From Porphyromonadaceae bacterium UBA7087 (GTDB lineage: Bacteria; Bacteroidota; Bacteroidia; Bacteroidales; Muribaculaceae), in NCBI GenBank assembly GCA_002493515.1, contig DKYZ01000036.1, positions 1 to 36,716 of the forward strand: DNA of 36,716 nt, written 5' to 3'. Every line of letters begins with the position of its first letter. The first letter of the stretch is position 1. Shown here piece by piece: positions 9,387-17,614 of the stretch. The notes below the pieces were generated by a model, which worked only from the letters and a program-made list of their open reading frames with translations, ran no database searches and was not told the DNA's origin. The position numbers and the translations under genes are program-made.

Positions 9387-10349
9387 TCAGATCTCGATAA
9401 GCACCGGCGGCGAATCAGACACAGGCGACGAGAGCACCTCTATCTCTATCTCCTCCGAGCGTATACGTTCATATCTTTTCCTGTCTCTGTCATAGAATAC
9501 AAACTCTACTGGCATTATGTTGTGTTTTCCCTCTTCGGAGGGGGTGAAGAGACATTCTATCTCCATCTCGCTGCAGAGACGGCCGTCAGCCACATACTCC
9601 GTGACCGAGGGGGAGGCAGAGTTAAACTCGAGGCCTTCGGGGAACGATTCCCTTAGCTCCGGAAGCATCTTCTCCGTGAGCGAGCCCTCGCCTCTTACAG
9701 TGACGACAGCTATCGCCTCCTTTCCCTTGACTATGTCTCCCTTCGGAATCTCTATCTCTATGGTATAGTTTCCAACGGCTCCTTTGAAATCATCGGGGCG
9801 TCCATCTTCCGGCAGTTTCCTTACGCTGATTGTCACCGGCTTTATCTCAAACGAACGCTCCTCGACATCATTGCTCACCACGGGACCCCAGAAAGGGTCG
9901 TTCACCACTACCTGGTGTCCTACTCCCACGATATAGCTTCCTCCCTTTATCTTATATGAAGCAGCCTGCTCGGGAATAAAGCGTATACGGTCGATGACAG
10001 CCACGTAACTCACCTCGCCATCCTTTCCCGTCTCCTCATGCAGACGCGAGTCGGCCGGCTCACGACGTGCCTCCAGCCCTCCGAAATCAGGGTCGGTCTG
10101 CACGGCTGTCCCGGCGATGGAAGGGATTGTGGTCTCAAGCACCACCTCATAGAGCACCGGCTCACCCTGCATGGGTTTCTGAGGTGTGATTCTCGCCTTC
10201 AGCTCTACCTTCCCCTCATCGCCAGTTTTTTTCCCTGAGGCGTGGATTTCGGAAGCCGGAACAATCGACGACGCGAATATGGCCGACAACGCAGCCACGC
10301 GAAACAAACCCTTTCCTATTTTACATCTACTGTTACCGAACATAGACAT
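9387..10349 (-). CDS. Short BatD-like protein (second BatD paralogue, no C-terminal anchor)
   Basis: A protein of about 320 residues with a signal-like N-terminus (ending near ASEIHASG) and Ig-like beta segments resembling those of its neighbour BatD. It shares VVNDPFWGPVVSNDV with BatD's DPFFGRMSVSKPL, and PDDFKGAVGNYTIEIEI with PADFCGGVGSFKLTSSL. It stops after one round of these segments. It lacks the transmembrane helix and cytoplasmic tail of BatD, so it is probably a soluble periplasmic protein. The likely start is the ATG at 10349 (or 10343). The open frame extends to a GTG at 10379 that abuts the upstream stop, but that extension does not look like a signal peptide. A tandem duplication or split of batD is the simplest origin. 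Confidence 0.78.
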   Translation of the reverse strand: MSMFGNSRCKIGKGLFRVAALSAIFASSIVPASEIHASGKKTGDEGKVELKARITPQKPMQGEPVLYEVVLETTIPSIAGTAVQTDPDFGGLEARREPADSRLHEETGKDGEVSYVAVIDRIRFIPEQAASYKIKGGSYIVGVGHQVVVNDPFWGPVVSNDVEERSFEIKPVTISVRKLPEDGRPDDFKGAVGNYTIEIEIPKGDIVKGKEAIAVVTVRGEGSLTEKMLPELRESFPEGLEFNSASPSVTEYVADGRLCSEMEIECLFTPSEEGKHNIMPVEFVFYDRDRKRYERIRSEEIEIEVLSSPVSDSPPVLIEI

Positions 10350-10378
10350 GATATCTCTTAAATGAATCAAAAACACCA

Positions 10379-11170
10379 CTACCAGTTTTTCCTGCGCTTG
10401 GTATGTCCGCGCGACTTCTCGCCGTTGTTACCCTTGCCTACGCGGGCACGGGTCTGATTCTCCTTATTCTCCATTGCCTGGAGAATCTGGTCGGCAGTCT
10501 GCTGGTTGATATCCTGCTCCTTGGGCTGGTTCTGCTGCTGATCCTGCTTATCCTGGTTCTGGTCTTTGTTCTGATCCTGGTTCTGGTCCTGGTTCTGGTC
10601 CTTATCCTCGTTCTTATCCTCGTTCTGATCCTGATTCTGATCCTGGTTTTTATCCTGGTTCTGATCCTGATTCTGGTTTTGGTTCTGCAGCTTCAGCTGG
10701 GTGATCCTGAGATTTCTCTTGGCGGCGTTATCGGCGGGATTAAGCCTGAGCGACTGCTTATAATACGACAGCGCGCTCTGATAATCCTCCGCATTGAAAG
10801 CCACATTGCCGAGATTGTAGTTGGCCATTGAGGCGAGCTTAGGATTCTCGCCACCCAACTGCGCCACAGCCTGAAGATTCTTCTGTCCCTCCTGGAGAAG
10901 GGATTTTGCCTGGGGAGTCGTGTCGGCGGGATTCGAGCCGAGGCGTATCTGCGTAAGCCCGAGATTGTATCTTCCGCTCTTTGAAGCGCCGTTTTTCTCC
11001 AGGGCCTCCTGATATTTTTTCAATGCAAGGCGATATTGCCCGCTGTTGTATAGCTTATTCCCCTCCATAATCAGCTTACGCTCTTTCCTTACCGACTCCG
11101 CGCTTGCCGACGGAGCGAAAGAGAAGAGTGCGAAAAGCAGACACAGGGACATCAAAACATACTTTCTCAT
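10379..11170 (-). CDS. batC: BatC: TPR lipoprotein-like protein with an Asn/Gln/Asp-rich tail
   Basis: A 263-residue protein starting MRKYVLMSLCLLFALFSFAP, a typical signal peptide. The ATG at 11170 overlaps the batB stop by ATGA, so I reject a longer frame starting at 11269. TPR units cover about 25-150 (NKLYNSGQYRLALKKYQEAL; YNLGNVAFNAEDYQSALSYY). Residues about 160-217 are almost only Q, N, D, K and E, in a two-residue rhythm (NQDQNQ). After that a short conserved-looking helix, INQQTADQILQAMENKENQ, precedes a basic C-terminus. TPR proteins in Bat operons probably mediate contacts between the VWA proteins and BatD/BatE. The tail length is likely to vary between strains because its DNA is a simple repeat. 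Confidence 0.85.
   Translation of the reverse strand: MRKYVLMSLCLLFALFSFAPSASAESVRKERKLIMEGNKLYNSGQYRLALKKYQEALEKNGASKSGRYNLGLTQIRLGSNPADTTPQAKSLLQEGQKNLQAVAQLGGENPKLASMANYNLGNVAFNAEDYQSALSYYKQSLRLNPADNAAKRNLRITQLKLQNQNQNQDQNQDKNQDQNQDQNEDKNEDKDQNQDQNQDQNKDQNQDKQDQQQNQPKEQDINQQTADQILQAMENKENQTRARVGKGNNGEKSRGHTKRRKNW
10519..10690 (-). repeat. In-frame 6-bp-type simple repeat encoding the NQD tail of BatC
   Basis: On the coding strand the stretch is made of imperfect CAG AAC / CAG GAT / AAG AAC pairs, so the unit is a multiple of six bases. Gains or losses of a unit would leave the reading frame intact. It therefore predicts length variation rather than on/off switching. Confidence 0.8.
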
Positions 11171-12216
11171 GCTTTCTCCTCCTTTTTGAAAAACGTGATC
11201 TTGTCGAGCCAGCTTATCTTCCGGTCGAGAATGAAAATATCGATCACCATGACTGCAAGGGCTATCCAAGCGAAAATTGCGAAAAGCTCGTCGTGAACAG
11301 CCGACAGACTTGACTCAAGGGCAGTCTTCTTGACAGTAGACAACTGCTTGCCAAGCTCATTGAGGGCATCGCGGTTGGATGCGTTTACATATATACCGTG
11401 ACCCGCCTTGGCTATCTCTGCCGCCAGATCCTCGTTGAGCACCGTCCTCACAGGCTCGCCCGTGTCGGGATCCACGAGATACTGTCCACGGCCCGTCGGT
11501 ATGGGCACGGGAGTAGGCGAACCGAGTCCAACCACATCAATCTGGATATCATTCTTGGCGGCATTCTTGGTGGCGTCCATCACGCTGTTGCTGTCGTCAA
11601 GCTCCTCGGCATCGGTGAGCAGTATAATTGCTTTTCCGATTCTCTTGTGCTCGCTGAAGGATTTCGTGGCGAGGTCTATGGCTGAGGCTATGTTGGTGCC
11701 CTGGTTTTCTATCTGCGAAGGATCGATCGAGTTGAGGAACATCTTCGCCGACACATAATCGTTGGTGACGGGAATAAGGGTGTAGGCGTCGCCTGCATAT
11801 ACGATAAGGCCCACCCTGTCGTTGTCAAGACGATTTATGAGCTTCTCGAGGGTAAGCTTGGCGGTGCGCATACGGTCGATACCCTCCGGATCGGCAGTGG
11901 AGGAGGCAAGCATGGAGTTGCTGGCGTCGACGGCTATCACGACCTCGATACCCTCTTTGGTTGTTTTCTCATCTTTCACTCCTCCCCAGGGACGTGCGAA
12001 CGCTATGACAAGAAGAGCGAGGGCAATCATCTCAAGAGTGATTTTCAAAGGCGGCTTATAGGGCGACACCTCCGGCATCAGAGGAGCGAGCACTTCCGGC
12101 TTGCCGAATTTCCTAAGCATGCGGCGCCTGACGAATCTCGCCCAGGCGTAGAGCAGGACGAAAGCCGGCAACAGCAGAAGCAGAAGCAGCAGATTGGGAT
12201 ATGCGAAACTAAACAT
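11167..12216 (-). CDS. batB: BatB: membrane-anchored von Willebrand factor A protein
   Basis: A 349-residue protein with two N-terminal transmembrane helices (about 5-25 and 57-75), a VWA domain (about 90-290) and a C-terminal helix (about 312-332). The metal-ion adhesion site is intact: VDASNS near residue 96 is the DxSxS motif, and the supporting TNIASAID and TDAEELDD loops are present. BatB pairs with BatA, and both resemble the VWA partners of MoxR ATPases. The gap to batA (71 bp) contains a strong hairpin, while the stop overlaps the batC start. The role in oxygen tolerance comes from the name of the Bacteroides operon and is not shown by the sequence. Confidence 0.92.
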   Translation of the reverse strand: MFSFAYPNLLLLLLLLPAFVLLYAWARFVRRRMLRKFGKPEVLAPLMPEVSPYKPPLKITLEMIALALLVIAFARPWGGVKDEKTTKEGIEVVIAVDASNSMLASSTADPEGIDRMRTAKLTLEKLINRLDNDRVGLIVYAGDAYTLIPVTNDYVSAKMFLNSIDPSQIENQGTNIASAIDLATKSFSEHKRIGKAIILLTDAEELDDSNSVMDATKNAAKNDIQIDVVGLGSPTPVPIPTGRGQYLVDPDTGEPVRTVLNEDLAAEIAKAGHGIYVNASNRDALNELGKQLSTVKKTALESSLSAVHDELFAIFAWIALAVMVIDIFILDRKISWLDKITFFKKEEKA

Positions 12217-12247
12217 ATTTGTTCTTTTCTATAATCGGGTCATCACC

Positions 12248-12280
12248 ATATGCCGCGATACAATCTGCCGCGCGGCATAT
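12248..12280 (-). other. Strong inverted repeat between batA and batB
   Basis: Perfect 10-bp arms ATATGCCGCG (12248-12257) and CGCGGCATAT (12271-12280) with a 13-nt loop begin 8 nt after the batA stop. No U-tract follows, so it is not a classical terminator. An mRNA stability or processing element that sets the batA:batB ratio is plausible. Confidence 0.6.
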
Positions 12281-12287
12281 ACGTGAC

Positions 12288-13265
12288 TCAGGGTATTCTT
12301 CTTAAAACAGTATATCTAATGAGCAGACACAACACATAGCATGCCAGGGCAGCCATTATCCACGGTATGAAATTCTCATCGGTGGTGGTGTATTTGTCGA
12401 CGTCAAGCGTGGTCTTCTCCAGAGAGTCGATCTCAGCAAACACCTCGTTGAGCATCCTCTCATCGGTAGCACGGAAATACTTGCCGCCTGTCTGCGAGGC
12501 TATGTTCTTCAGGGATTCCTCGTCGATCTTGGTCTCCATAGTGGTCGTTGAGAACCCATACGGGTCTGTGATCTGTATCGAGCCGTTTGTGCCGACTCCG
12601 ATGGTGTATACCTTCACCCCTTTCTGCTTGGCGATTCTGGCGGCAGTGGAGGGGGGCACGTCGCCGGCATTATTGGTGCCGTCGGTAAGGAGAATGATGC
12701 TCTTCGATTTAGCCTTACCCGACGTGATTCTGTTGAGGGCGCTTGTCAGACCGTCACCTATCGCGGTGCCGTCGTTGAGATCACCCATCTCCGCATTCTT
12801 CACAGCATTGATAAGAGCCGCGCGGTCGTTGGTAAGCGGCATGAGGGAAAGACTTTCCCCGGCGAACACCACAAGACCGATATTGTCGTCGGAACGCTGG
12901 TTGATGAATTTTATGGCCACATCCTTTGCTGCGGCAAACCTCGAAGGGGTGAAGTCGTGAGCGCTCATACTGCCCGAGATATCGAGTGCCAGCACTATGT
13001 CTGTTCCCTGTATGCGGGAAGTGCGGAAATGGTCATGGGTCTGCGGCCTGGCAAGAGCCACAATGACACAGGCAATCGCTGCAAGCTGCAGGGCGAACAC
13101 CACATGGCGCAGCCAAGCCCTGCGGCTCGGACGTATTTTCGCAAACGGGGAAAGAGTGGACACCCCGATTGACGGATAGGAATTACGCTGCTTCCAGACA
13201 TACCATGCGATAAGCGGCACGAGTATCAGAAGCAGGAACAGCATTCCTGGACTTTTCAGCATCAT
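12288..13265 (-). CDS. batA: BatA: membrane-anchored von Willebrand factor A protein
   Basis: A 325-residue protein with two N-terminal hydrophobic helices (about 5-22 and 55-75), a VWA domain and a C-terminal helix (about 300-318). The MIDAS motif LALDISGSMS lies near residue 95, with LTNDRAALINAV, DGTAIGDGL and LLTDGTNN completing the site. It is a close paralogue of BatB downstream. The start overlaps the preceding membrane-protein gene by ATGA (13262-13265). In the family, BatA and BatB act on the periplasmic side and are thought to be folded or remodelled by the MoxR ATPase encoded first in the operon. Confidence 0.93.
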   Translation of the reverse strand: MMLKSPGMLFLLLILVPLIAWYVWKQRNSYPSIGVSTLSPFAKIRPSRRAWLRHVVFALQLAAIACVIVALARPQTHDHFRTSRIQGTDIVLALDISGSMSAHDFTPSRFAAAKDVAIKFINQRSDDNIGLVVFAGESLSLMPLTNDRAALINAVKNAEMGDLNDGTAIGDGLTSALNRITSGKAKSKSIILLTDGTNNAGDVPPSTAARIAKQKGVKVYTIGVGTNGSIQITDPYGFSTTTMETKIDEESLKNIASQTGGKYFRATDERMLNEVFAEIDSLEKTTLDVDKYTTTDENFIPWIMAALACYVLCLLIRYTVLRRIP

Positions 13266-14320
13266 TTCCCACCTCCTTTCCTGTCATTGGCGGATGGGGC
13301 CGGAGCATTCTTGAGCTCTGCGGGGGCATCCTTTCCGGCAGCCTCACCGGCATCACCCTCCTGAGGCTCCGGAACGGGCCTGGTCTCCTCAACAAATCTG
13401 ACCGCATTGTCGTAGGCCGCGATATTGTCGGCCGGAAGGGGACGCACCTTGGCGAATTTCACAAAGTCGGCCACCTTCAGAATCTCCTTCACGTAATCAC
13501 GCTTGTCCTTGATGTCGTTACGTTCCCTCAGGGCCTCCATGATCTGGCGCGAGGTCATCTCCATGGCGTTGATTCCGAATCTCGACTCAAGATATACACG
13601 CAGGATTTCCGTAAGCTCGGTGAAATATTCCCTTTCCATTCCCTGTTCCCAGAGTTTTTTCGATTTCAGCTGCTCAAGACGCCTGAGCGCCACTTCATAA
13701 GGATCGGGCAGCGGCTTCTTCTTCAGGAGAGTGCCCTCCTTGCGGTATCTCCTCATGCCCCAGATGAACAGACCGATGGCCAACAGGACTATCAGCAGAA
13801 TCCACCAATAGTCTACAATCCAGTCGGGCACGGCATCGAATATCGACTTGTCTTCCGGCTCGGCCACAGGAGCGAAACCGGCTATAGGGTCGTCGGCAGT
13901 GACGTTCATCGGCACAATCTTGAGATTCACCCTGTTGGAAAAAGCTGAGTCGGCTCCCGAGACATATACGAACTCCGGAAGCCTGTATGTGCCGGAATCG
14001 AACGCCTGCACAGGCACGGAGTAATTTATCTGTATGACACCGGTGCCGAGATCCACAGTATCGCGCTTTATGGATGTGCGCAGCTCCACGCTGTCGCCAC
14101 ACACTCCCACATATCCGGCTTGCGCTGGCGTCGCGAATATCGGGAAACCACCAGGACGGTCTTTACCCTGGACGACCTCCAGATGCAGCATGGTCATGTT
14201 TCCCATCAGCATCTGCGCCGAGTCAAGCCGGGCCTTGACGCTCAGCTGGGCGCCCTGGCCGGTATGCGGCAACATCATCGCCAGCAAAACCATCGTTATT
14301 TGAAGCAATCTTATTTTCAT
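13262..14320 (-). CDS. Bat-operon single-pass membrane protein of unknown function (between DUF58 and batA)
   Basis: A 352-residue protein with a signal peptide (about 1-23), a periplasmic beta-rich part (about 25-165), one transmembrane helix (about 178-198, WWILLIVLLAIGLFIWGM), and a cytoplasmic helical part with conserved-looking DPYEVALRRLEQLKSKKLWEQG and REYFTELTEILRVYLESRF. The tail is Pro/Ala/Glu rich. The layout recalls DUF4381-like proteins, which often sit between DUF58 and VWA genes in MoxR clusters; that match is from memory and moderate. It is coupled to batA by a 4-bp overlap, and a 57-bp gap separates it from the DUF58 gene. Confidence 0.75.
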   Translation of the reverse strand: MKIRLLQITMVLLAMMLPHTGQGAQLSVKARLDSAQMLMGNMTMLHLEVVQGKDRPGGFPIFATPAQAGYVGVCGDSVELRTSIKRDTVDLGTGVIQINYSVPVQAFDSGTYRLPEFVYVSGADSAFSNRVNLKIVPMNVTADDPIAGFAPVAEPEDKSIFDAVPDWIVDYWWILLIVLLAIGLFIWGMRRYRKEGTLLKKKPLPDPYEVALRRLEQLKSKKLWEQGMEREYFTELTEILRVYLESRFGINAMEMTSRQIMEALRERNDIKDKRDYVKEILKVADFVKFAKVRPLPADNIAAYDNAVRFVEETRPVPEPQEGDAGEAAGKDAPAELKNAPAPSANDRKGGGK

Positions 14321-14377
14321 TATTTCTGAAAATCTGAATATTTCCTTTTAGACGTCATCCCGAGGCTGACGATAATT

Positions 14378-15253
14378 CTATCTCCCGCCTCTGTTTCTGA
14401 AAAGGGCAAGCAGGCTCTTCACAAAATCCTCATCTGTAGATATGCTTGCCAGGTCCACGCCACATCTGCCCACTGTCTGGGAGAGTTGCTGCTGCCGGGC
14501 ATACCAGGCCTTGTCGTAAGCTGTGCGCACCTTCTTTGAGGATGTGTCTACCCAGATGTCGGCGCCGGTCTCCATGTCGCGCATCCTGACGAGACCCACA
14601 TCGGGCAAAGTGGCATCCCTTCTGTCATACACCTGTATGGCAGCGAGGTCATGCTTACGGTTTGCGATCGACATGCTTCTGAAATAGTCGTGGCTGTCGA
14701 TGAAATCGCTCAGCAGAAAGGCGGTACAACGTTTTTTAAGCGCATTTGTCATGAACTGCAGCACACAGTCAATGTCTGTGCCCTGACTTTCCGGCTTGAA
14801 CTCTATTATTTCCCTTATTATAAGCAATATATGCTTCTTGCCCTTTTTCGGAGGAATGAACTTCTCCACCCTGTCGGAAAAGAAAATCACGCCTACCTTG
14901 TCATTGTTCTGTATGGAAGAGAACGCAAGGGTGGCGGCAATCTCGGCCATCATCTCCTTCTTGGCCTCGCCGACGGCTCCGAAATTGCGGCTGCCGCTCA
15001 CGTCGATGAGAAGCATCATCGTGAGCTCGCGCTCCTCCTCGTAGACCTTAACAAAAGGCTTGTTCTGCCTTGCCGTGACGTTCCAGTCAATATCCCTGAC
15101 ATCATCGCCTGGCTGATATTCCCTTACCTCGGAAAATATCACGCCACGCCCCTTGAAGGCGGTATGATATTCTCCGGCGAATATGTTCTGGCTCAGACCC
15201 CGGGTCTTTATCTCTATCTTCCTTACTTTCTTTAACAGTTCGTTGGCGTCCAT
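14378..15253 (-). CDS. DUF58 domain protein of the Bat/MoxR operon
   Basis: A 291-residue soluble protein with the DUF58 hallmark FSEVREYQPGDDVRDIDWN at about residues 40-58, and a VWA-like fold with LLIDVSGSRNF (a MIDAS-like DxSxS) near 87. There is no signal peptide or membrane segment, so it is cytoplasmic. DUF58 proteins nearly always follow a MoxR-type ATPase gene, as here, and are thought to be its direct partner. The 67-bp gap from moxR contains a stable hairpin. The family is clear; no enzymatic activity is known. Confidence 0.92.
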   Translation of the reverse strand: MDANELLKKVRKIEIKTRGLSQNIFAGEYHTAFKGRGVIFSEVREYQPGDDVRDIDWNVTARQNKPFVKVYEEERELTMMLLIDVSGSRNFGAVGEAKKEMMAEIAATLAFSSIQNNDKVGVIFFSDRVEKFIPPKKGKKHILLIIREIIEFKPESQGTDIDCVLQFMTNALKKRCTAFLLSDFIDSHDYFRSMSIANRKHDLAAIQVYDRRDATLPDVGLVRMRDMETGADIWVDTSSKKVRTAYDKAWYARQQQLSQTVGRCGVDLASISTDEDFVKSLLALFRNRGGR

Positions 15254-15280
15254 ATCTTCTTTTGTAATTCATACAGTCGA

Positions 15281-15302
15281 TGCGGCTTCATCCGAAACCG
15301 CA
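15281..15302 (-). other. Hairpin between moxR and the DUF58 gene
   Basis: On the minus strand TGCGGTTTC (15302-15294) can pair with GAAGCCGCA (15289-15281) across a 4-nt loop, with one G-U pair. No U-tract follows. It sits about 28 nt before the DUF58 start, where it could shape mRNA processing or translation. Confidence 0.5.
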
Positions 15303-15320
15303 GGACTACAGACGGCGCCA

Positions 15321-16316
15321 TCAGGGCACCACCACTTTGTCGATTATATCGGTTATAACCTCGTCGGCACCGATATTGTTGGCCTCGGCCTCATAGGTAA
15401 GGCCAATCCTATGACGCATCACGTCGTGGCATACCGCCCTCACATCCTCCGGGATGACGTATCCGCGTCCCTGGAGGAAGGCATATGCCCTCGATGCCAG
15501 CGCCAGGCTGATCGATGCACGCGGGGAAGCGCCATAGGCGATTATGCTCTGCAGGTCGGGAAGCCCGAACTTCGACGGCTCGCGGGTGGCAAACACTATG
15601 TCGACGATATAATTCTCTATCTTCTCATCGATATATATCTTTTCGACAATCTTCTGAACTTCCAGAATCTCCTCCTTGCGTATCACGGCATGGACAGGCT
15701 CCTGGGCTCCGTGGATGTTCTGGCGGATAATCACCTTCTCCTCCTCTTTGCTCGGATATCCGATCACGACCTTGAGAAGGAAACGATCGGTCTGCGCCTC
15801 AGGCAGGGGATATGTGCCCTCCTGCTCTATGGGGTTCTGGGTAGCCATGACCAGGAAAGGACGGTCAAGCGGGAAAGTGTCGTCGCCGATTGTCACCTGA
15901 CGCTCCTGCATTGCCTCCAGAAGGGCACTCTGCACTTTGGCCGGGGCACGGTTGATCTCGTCGGCAAGAACGAAATTGGCGAAAATGGGGCCCTTCTTCA
16001 CTTCGAACGACTCACGCTTGATGCTGTAGATAAGCGTTCCAATCACATCCGCCGGCAGAAGATCGGGGGTAAACTGGATTCGGCTGTATTTTGCATCGAC
16101 CAGGCTGGCCAGGGTCTTGATCGCAAGGGTCTTTGCAAGACCCGGCACGCCCTCGAGCAGAACATGGCCGTTGCACAGCAACGCTATGAGCAAAGAGTCA
16201 ACCAAATGCTTCTGACCCACTATGCGGCGGTCCATGCCGTTGCGGATCATGCTCAGAAAACTGGCTTTTGACGCTATAAGGTCATTCAGCTCCCGGATAT
16301 TCACTGTCTCGTTCAT
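15321..16316 (-). CDS. moxR: MoxR-family AAA+ ATPase, first gene of the Bat operon
   Basis: A 331-residue AAA+ ATPase with Walker A GVPGLAKT near residue 57, Walker B LADEINRAPAKVQSALLEAM near 118, sensor-1 region MATQNPIEQEGTYPLPEAQTDRF, and the C-terminal lid with GASPRASISLALASRA. MoxR ATPases act as chaperone-like machines that activate VWA-domain proteins. Here the DUF58 protein, BatA and BatB are the obvious clients. It heads the nine-gene minus-strand operon. A TATTTTTG -7-like motif 41 bp upstream fits its promoter. Confidence 0.94.
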   Translation of the reverse strand: MNETVNIRELNDLIASKASFLSMIRNGMDRRIVGQKHLVDSLLIALLCNGHVLLEGVPGLAKTLAIKTLASLVDAKYSRIQFTPDLLPADVIGTLIYSIKRESFEVKKGPIFANFVLADEINRAPAKVQSALLEAMQERQVTIGDDTFPLDRPFLVMATQNPIEQEGTYPLPEAQTDRFLLKVVIGYPSKEEEKVIIRQNIHGAQEPVHAVIRKEEILEVQKIVEKIYIDEKIENYIVDIVFATREPSKFGLPDLQSIIAYGASPRASISLALASRAYAFLQGRGYVIPEDVRAVCHDVMRHRIGLTYEAEANNIGADEVITDIIDKVVVP

Positions 16317-16356
16317 ATCTTTATATCTATTTTTTCCGTATATGATTTTTCAAATG

Positions 16357-16364
16357 CAAAAATA
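16357..16364 (-). promoter_or_regulatory. Candidate -7 element for the bat operon
   Basis: On the minus strand TATTTTTG matches the Bacteroidetes TAnnTTTG motif 41 bp upstream of the moxR start, in an AT-rich 139-bp gap. No good -33 TTTG is present at the expected distance, so support is partial. Confidence 0.4.
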
Positions 16365-16455
16365 GCATTTATTAACTTAACGCGGGTAAAACGCTCTGTT
16401 AAATATTATTGAATTTCTTTTCTAAATATTAAATTGAGGAGGAAGGAGGGGGGAG

Positions 16456-17574
16456 TTATCGCTGATAATCAGAATTATCGGAGGGATCGGGATTATCGGA
16501 GTTATCGGAGGAATCGGAATTATCGGGGGTGGCGGAGGGGTTAATAAAAGCGTTCCAGCCCTGGGCGCGGAGGGGGAGCTCCGCTCCGTCGCGGCTCACG
16601 AGGGCACATCCAAGCTCGGGCTTGGTGATATATCCTATCATCGAGATTCCTTTCAGCTTCTCTATTTTGGCATGGTCGGCCAACGGCACGGTGAACAGCA
16701 ATTCGTAATCCTCTCCTCCGTTCATGGCTGCGGTCACCAGATTCATATTCAGTTCCTCGGCCATGCACGCGGTCTGATAGTCGATTGGTATCTTGTCCTC
16801 ATATATCCTGCAGCCCACGCCCGAAGCCTTGCAGATATGCAGCAGCTCCGACGACAGGCCGTCGCTGACATCCATCATGGAAGTGGGCACAATTCCGTTG
16901 TCGCGCAGAAGCTCAATGATATCCTTCCGTGCCTCCGGCTTGAGCTGACGCTCGAGGATATATTCCTTCCCTGCGAAATCGGGCTGGAATCCCTCTTTAT
17001 GGCCGGCTGCCACCGAATTTTCTCGCTCAAGCAGCTGAAGACCCATATACGCGGCTCCAAGGTCTCCGCTCACACATATGAGGTCGGTCTCCCTGGCACC
17101 GTCGCGAGTCACTATCTTTCCTTTCTCACCCTCGCCGATACAAGTGATGCTTATCACAAGGCCACTGCGCGAGGCGCAAGTGTCGCCGCCGACGAGATCC
17201 ACTCCGTAGATTTCGCAGGCAAGACGAATGCCGCTGTAAAGCTCCTCAAGATGCTCCACCGTGAAACGGCTCGACGCCCCTATTCCTACCGTAATCTGGC
17301 GCGGAGTGCCGTTCATGGCATACACATCGCTGAAATTCACCACCGCCGACTTATATCCCAGATGCTTCAGAGGGACATACCGGAGATCGAAATGCACTCC
17401 CTCGAGCAGCAGGTCGGTAGTGACAAGAAGTTCCTTTCCGCCGTATTCGAGGATGGCGGCATCATCCCCCACTCCCTTCCGGCTGCTATCGTTGACGAGC
17501 CTGATGTCGCGCGTCAACCGGTCGATAAGACCGAACTCGCCGAGACTCGATATCTCTGTCTCCATGTTTTCCAT
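16456..17574 (-). CDS. thiL: Thiamine-monophosphate kinase with a repeat-derived C-terminal tail
   Basis: A 372-residue protein. ThiL phosphorylates thiamine monophosphate to the active cofactor thiamine diphosphate. Visible family motifs are SSRKGVGDDAAIL near residue 37, VNFSDVYAMNGTP near 80, GDTCAS and DVSDGLSSELLHI near 240. The catalytic body ends at about residue 346 (AQGWNAFINP). The last 26 residues are an SDN-type repeat (PDNSDSSDNSDNPDPSDNSD) unlike the enzyme and encoded by near-tandem 9-bp units. ATG codons at 17574 and 17565 are both possible; the second matches METEISSLGEFGL as a usual start. It lies 40 bp after the nucleoside phosphorylase and ends the sppA-lpxK-punA-thiL run. 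Confidence 0.92.
   Translation of the reverse strand: MENMETEISSLGEFGLIDRLTRDIRLVNDSSRKGVGDDAAILEYGGKELLVTTDLLLEGVHFDLRYVPLKHLGYKSAVVNFSDVYAMNGTPRQITVGIGASSRFTVEHLEELYSGIRLACEIYGVDLVGGDTCASRSGLVISITCIGEGEKGKIVTRDGARETDLICVSGDLGAAYMGLQLLERENSVAAGHKEGFQPDFAGKEYILERQLKPEARKDIIELLRDNGIVPTSMMDVSDGLSSELLHICKASGVGCRIYEDKIPIDYQTACMAEELNMNLVTAAMNGGEDYELLFTVPLADHAKIEKLKGISMIGYITKPELGCALVSRDGAELPLRAQGWNAFINPSATPDNSDSSDNSDNPDPSDNSDYQR
16459..16535 (-). repeat. Near-tandem 9-bp repeat encoding the ThiL tail
   Basis: On the coding strand the units are close variants of TCC GAT AAY, giving Ser-Asp-Asn steps. The array is in frame and runs up to the stop codon. Confidence 0.75.
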
Positions 17575-17614
17575 ATCATTCGGTTTATGAGATGTATGTA
17601 TGGCTTGCCGGAAA

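Noticed and set aside
10403..10831. 142-codon plus-strand frame rich in Leu, Val and Ile
   Set aside because: It is the antisense of the NQD repeat in batC; the hydrophobic composition is a by-product of the repeat.
16377..16402. TTAACGCG ... CGCTCTGTTAA as a terminator of the thiL run
   Set aside because: The stem needs a 3-nt bulge and no U-tract follows; too weak to list.
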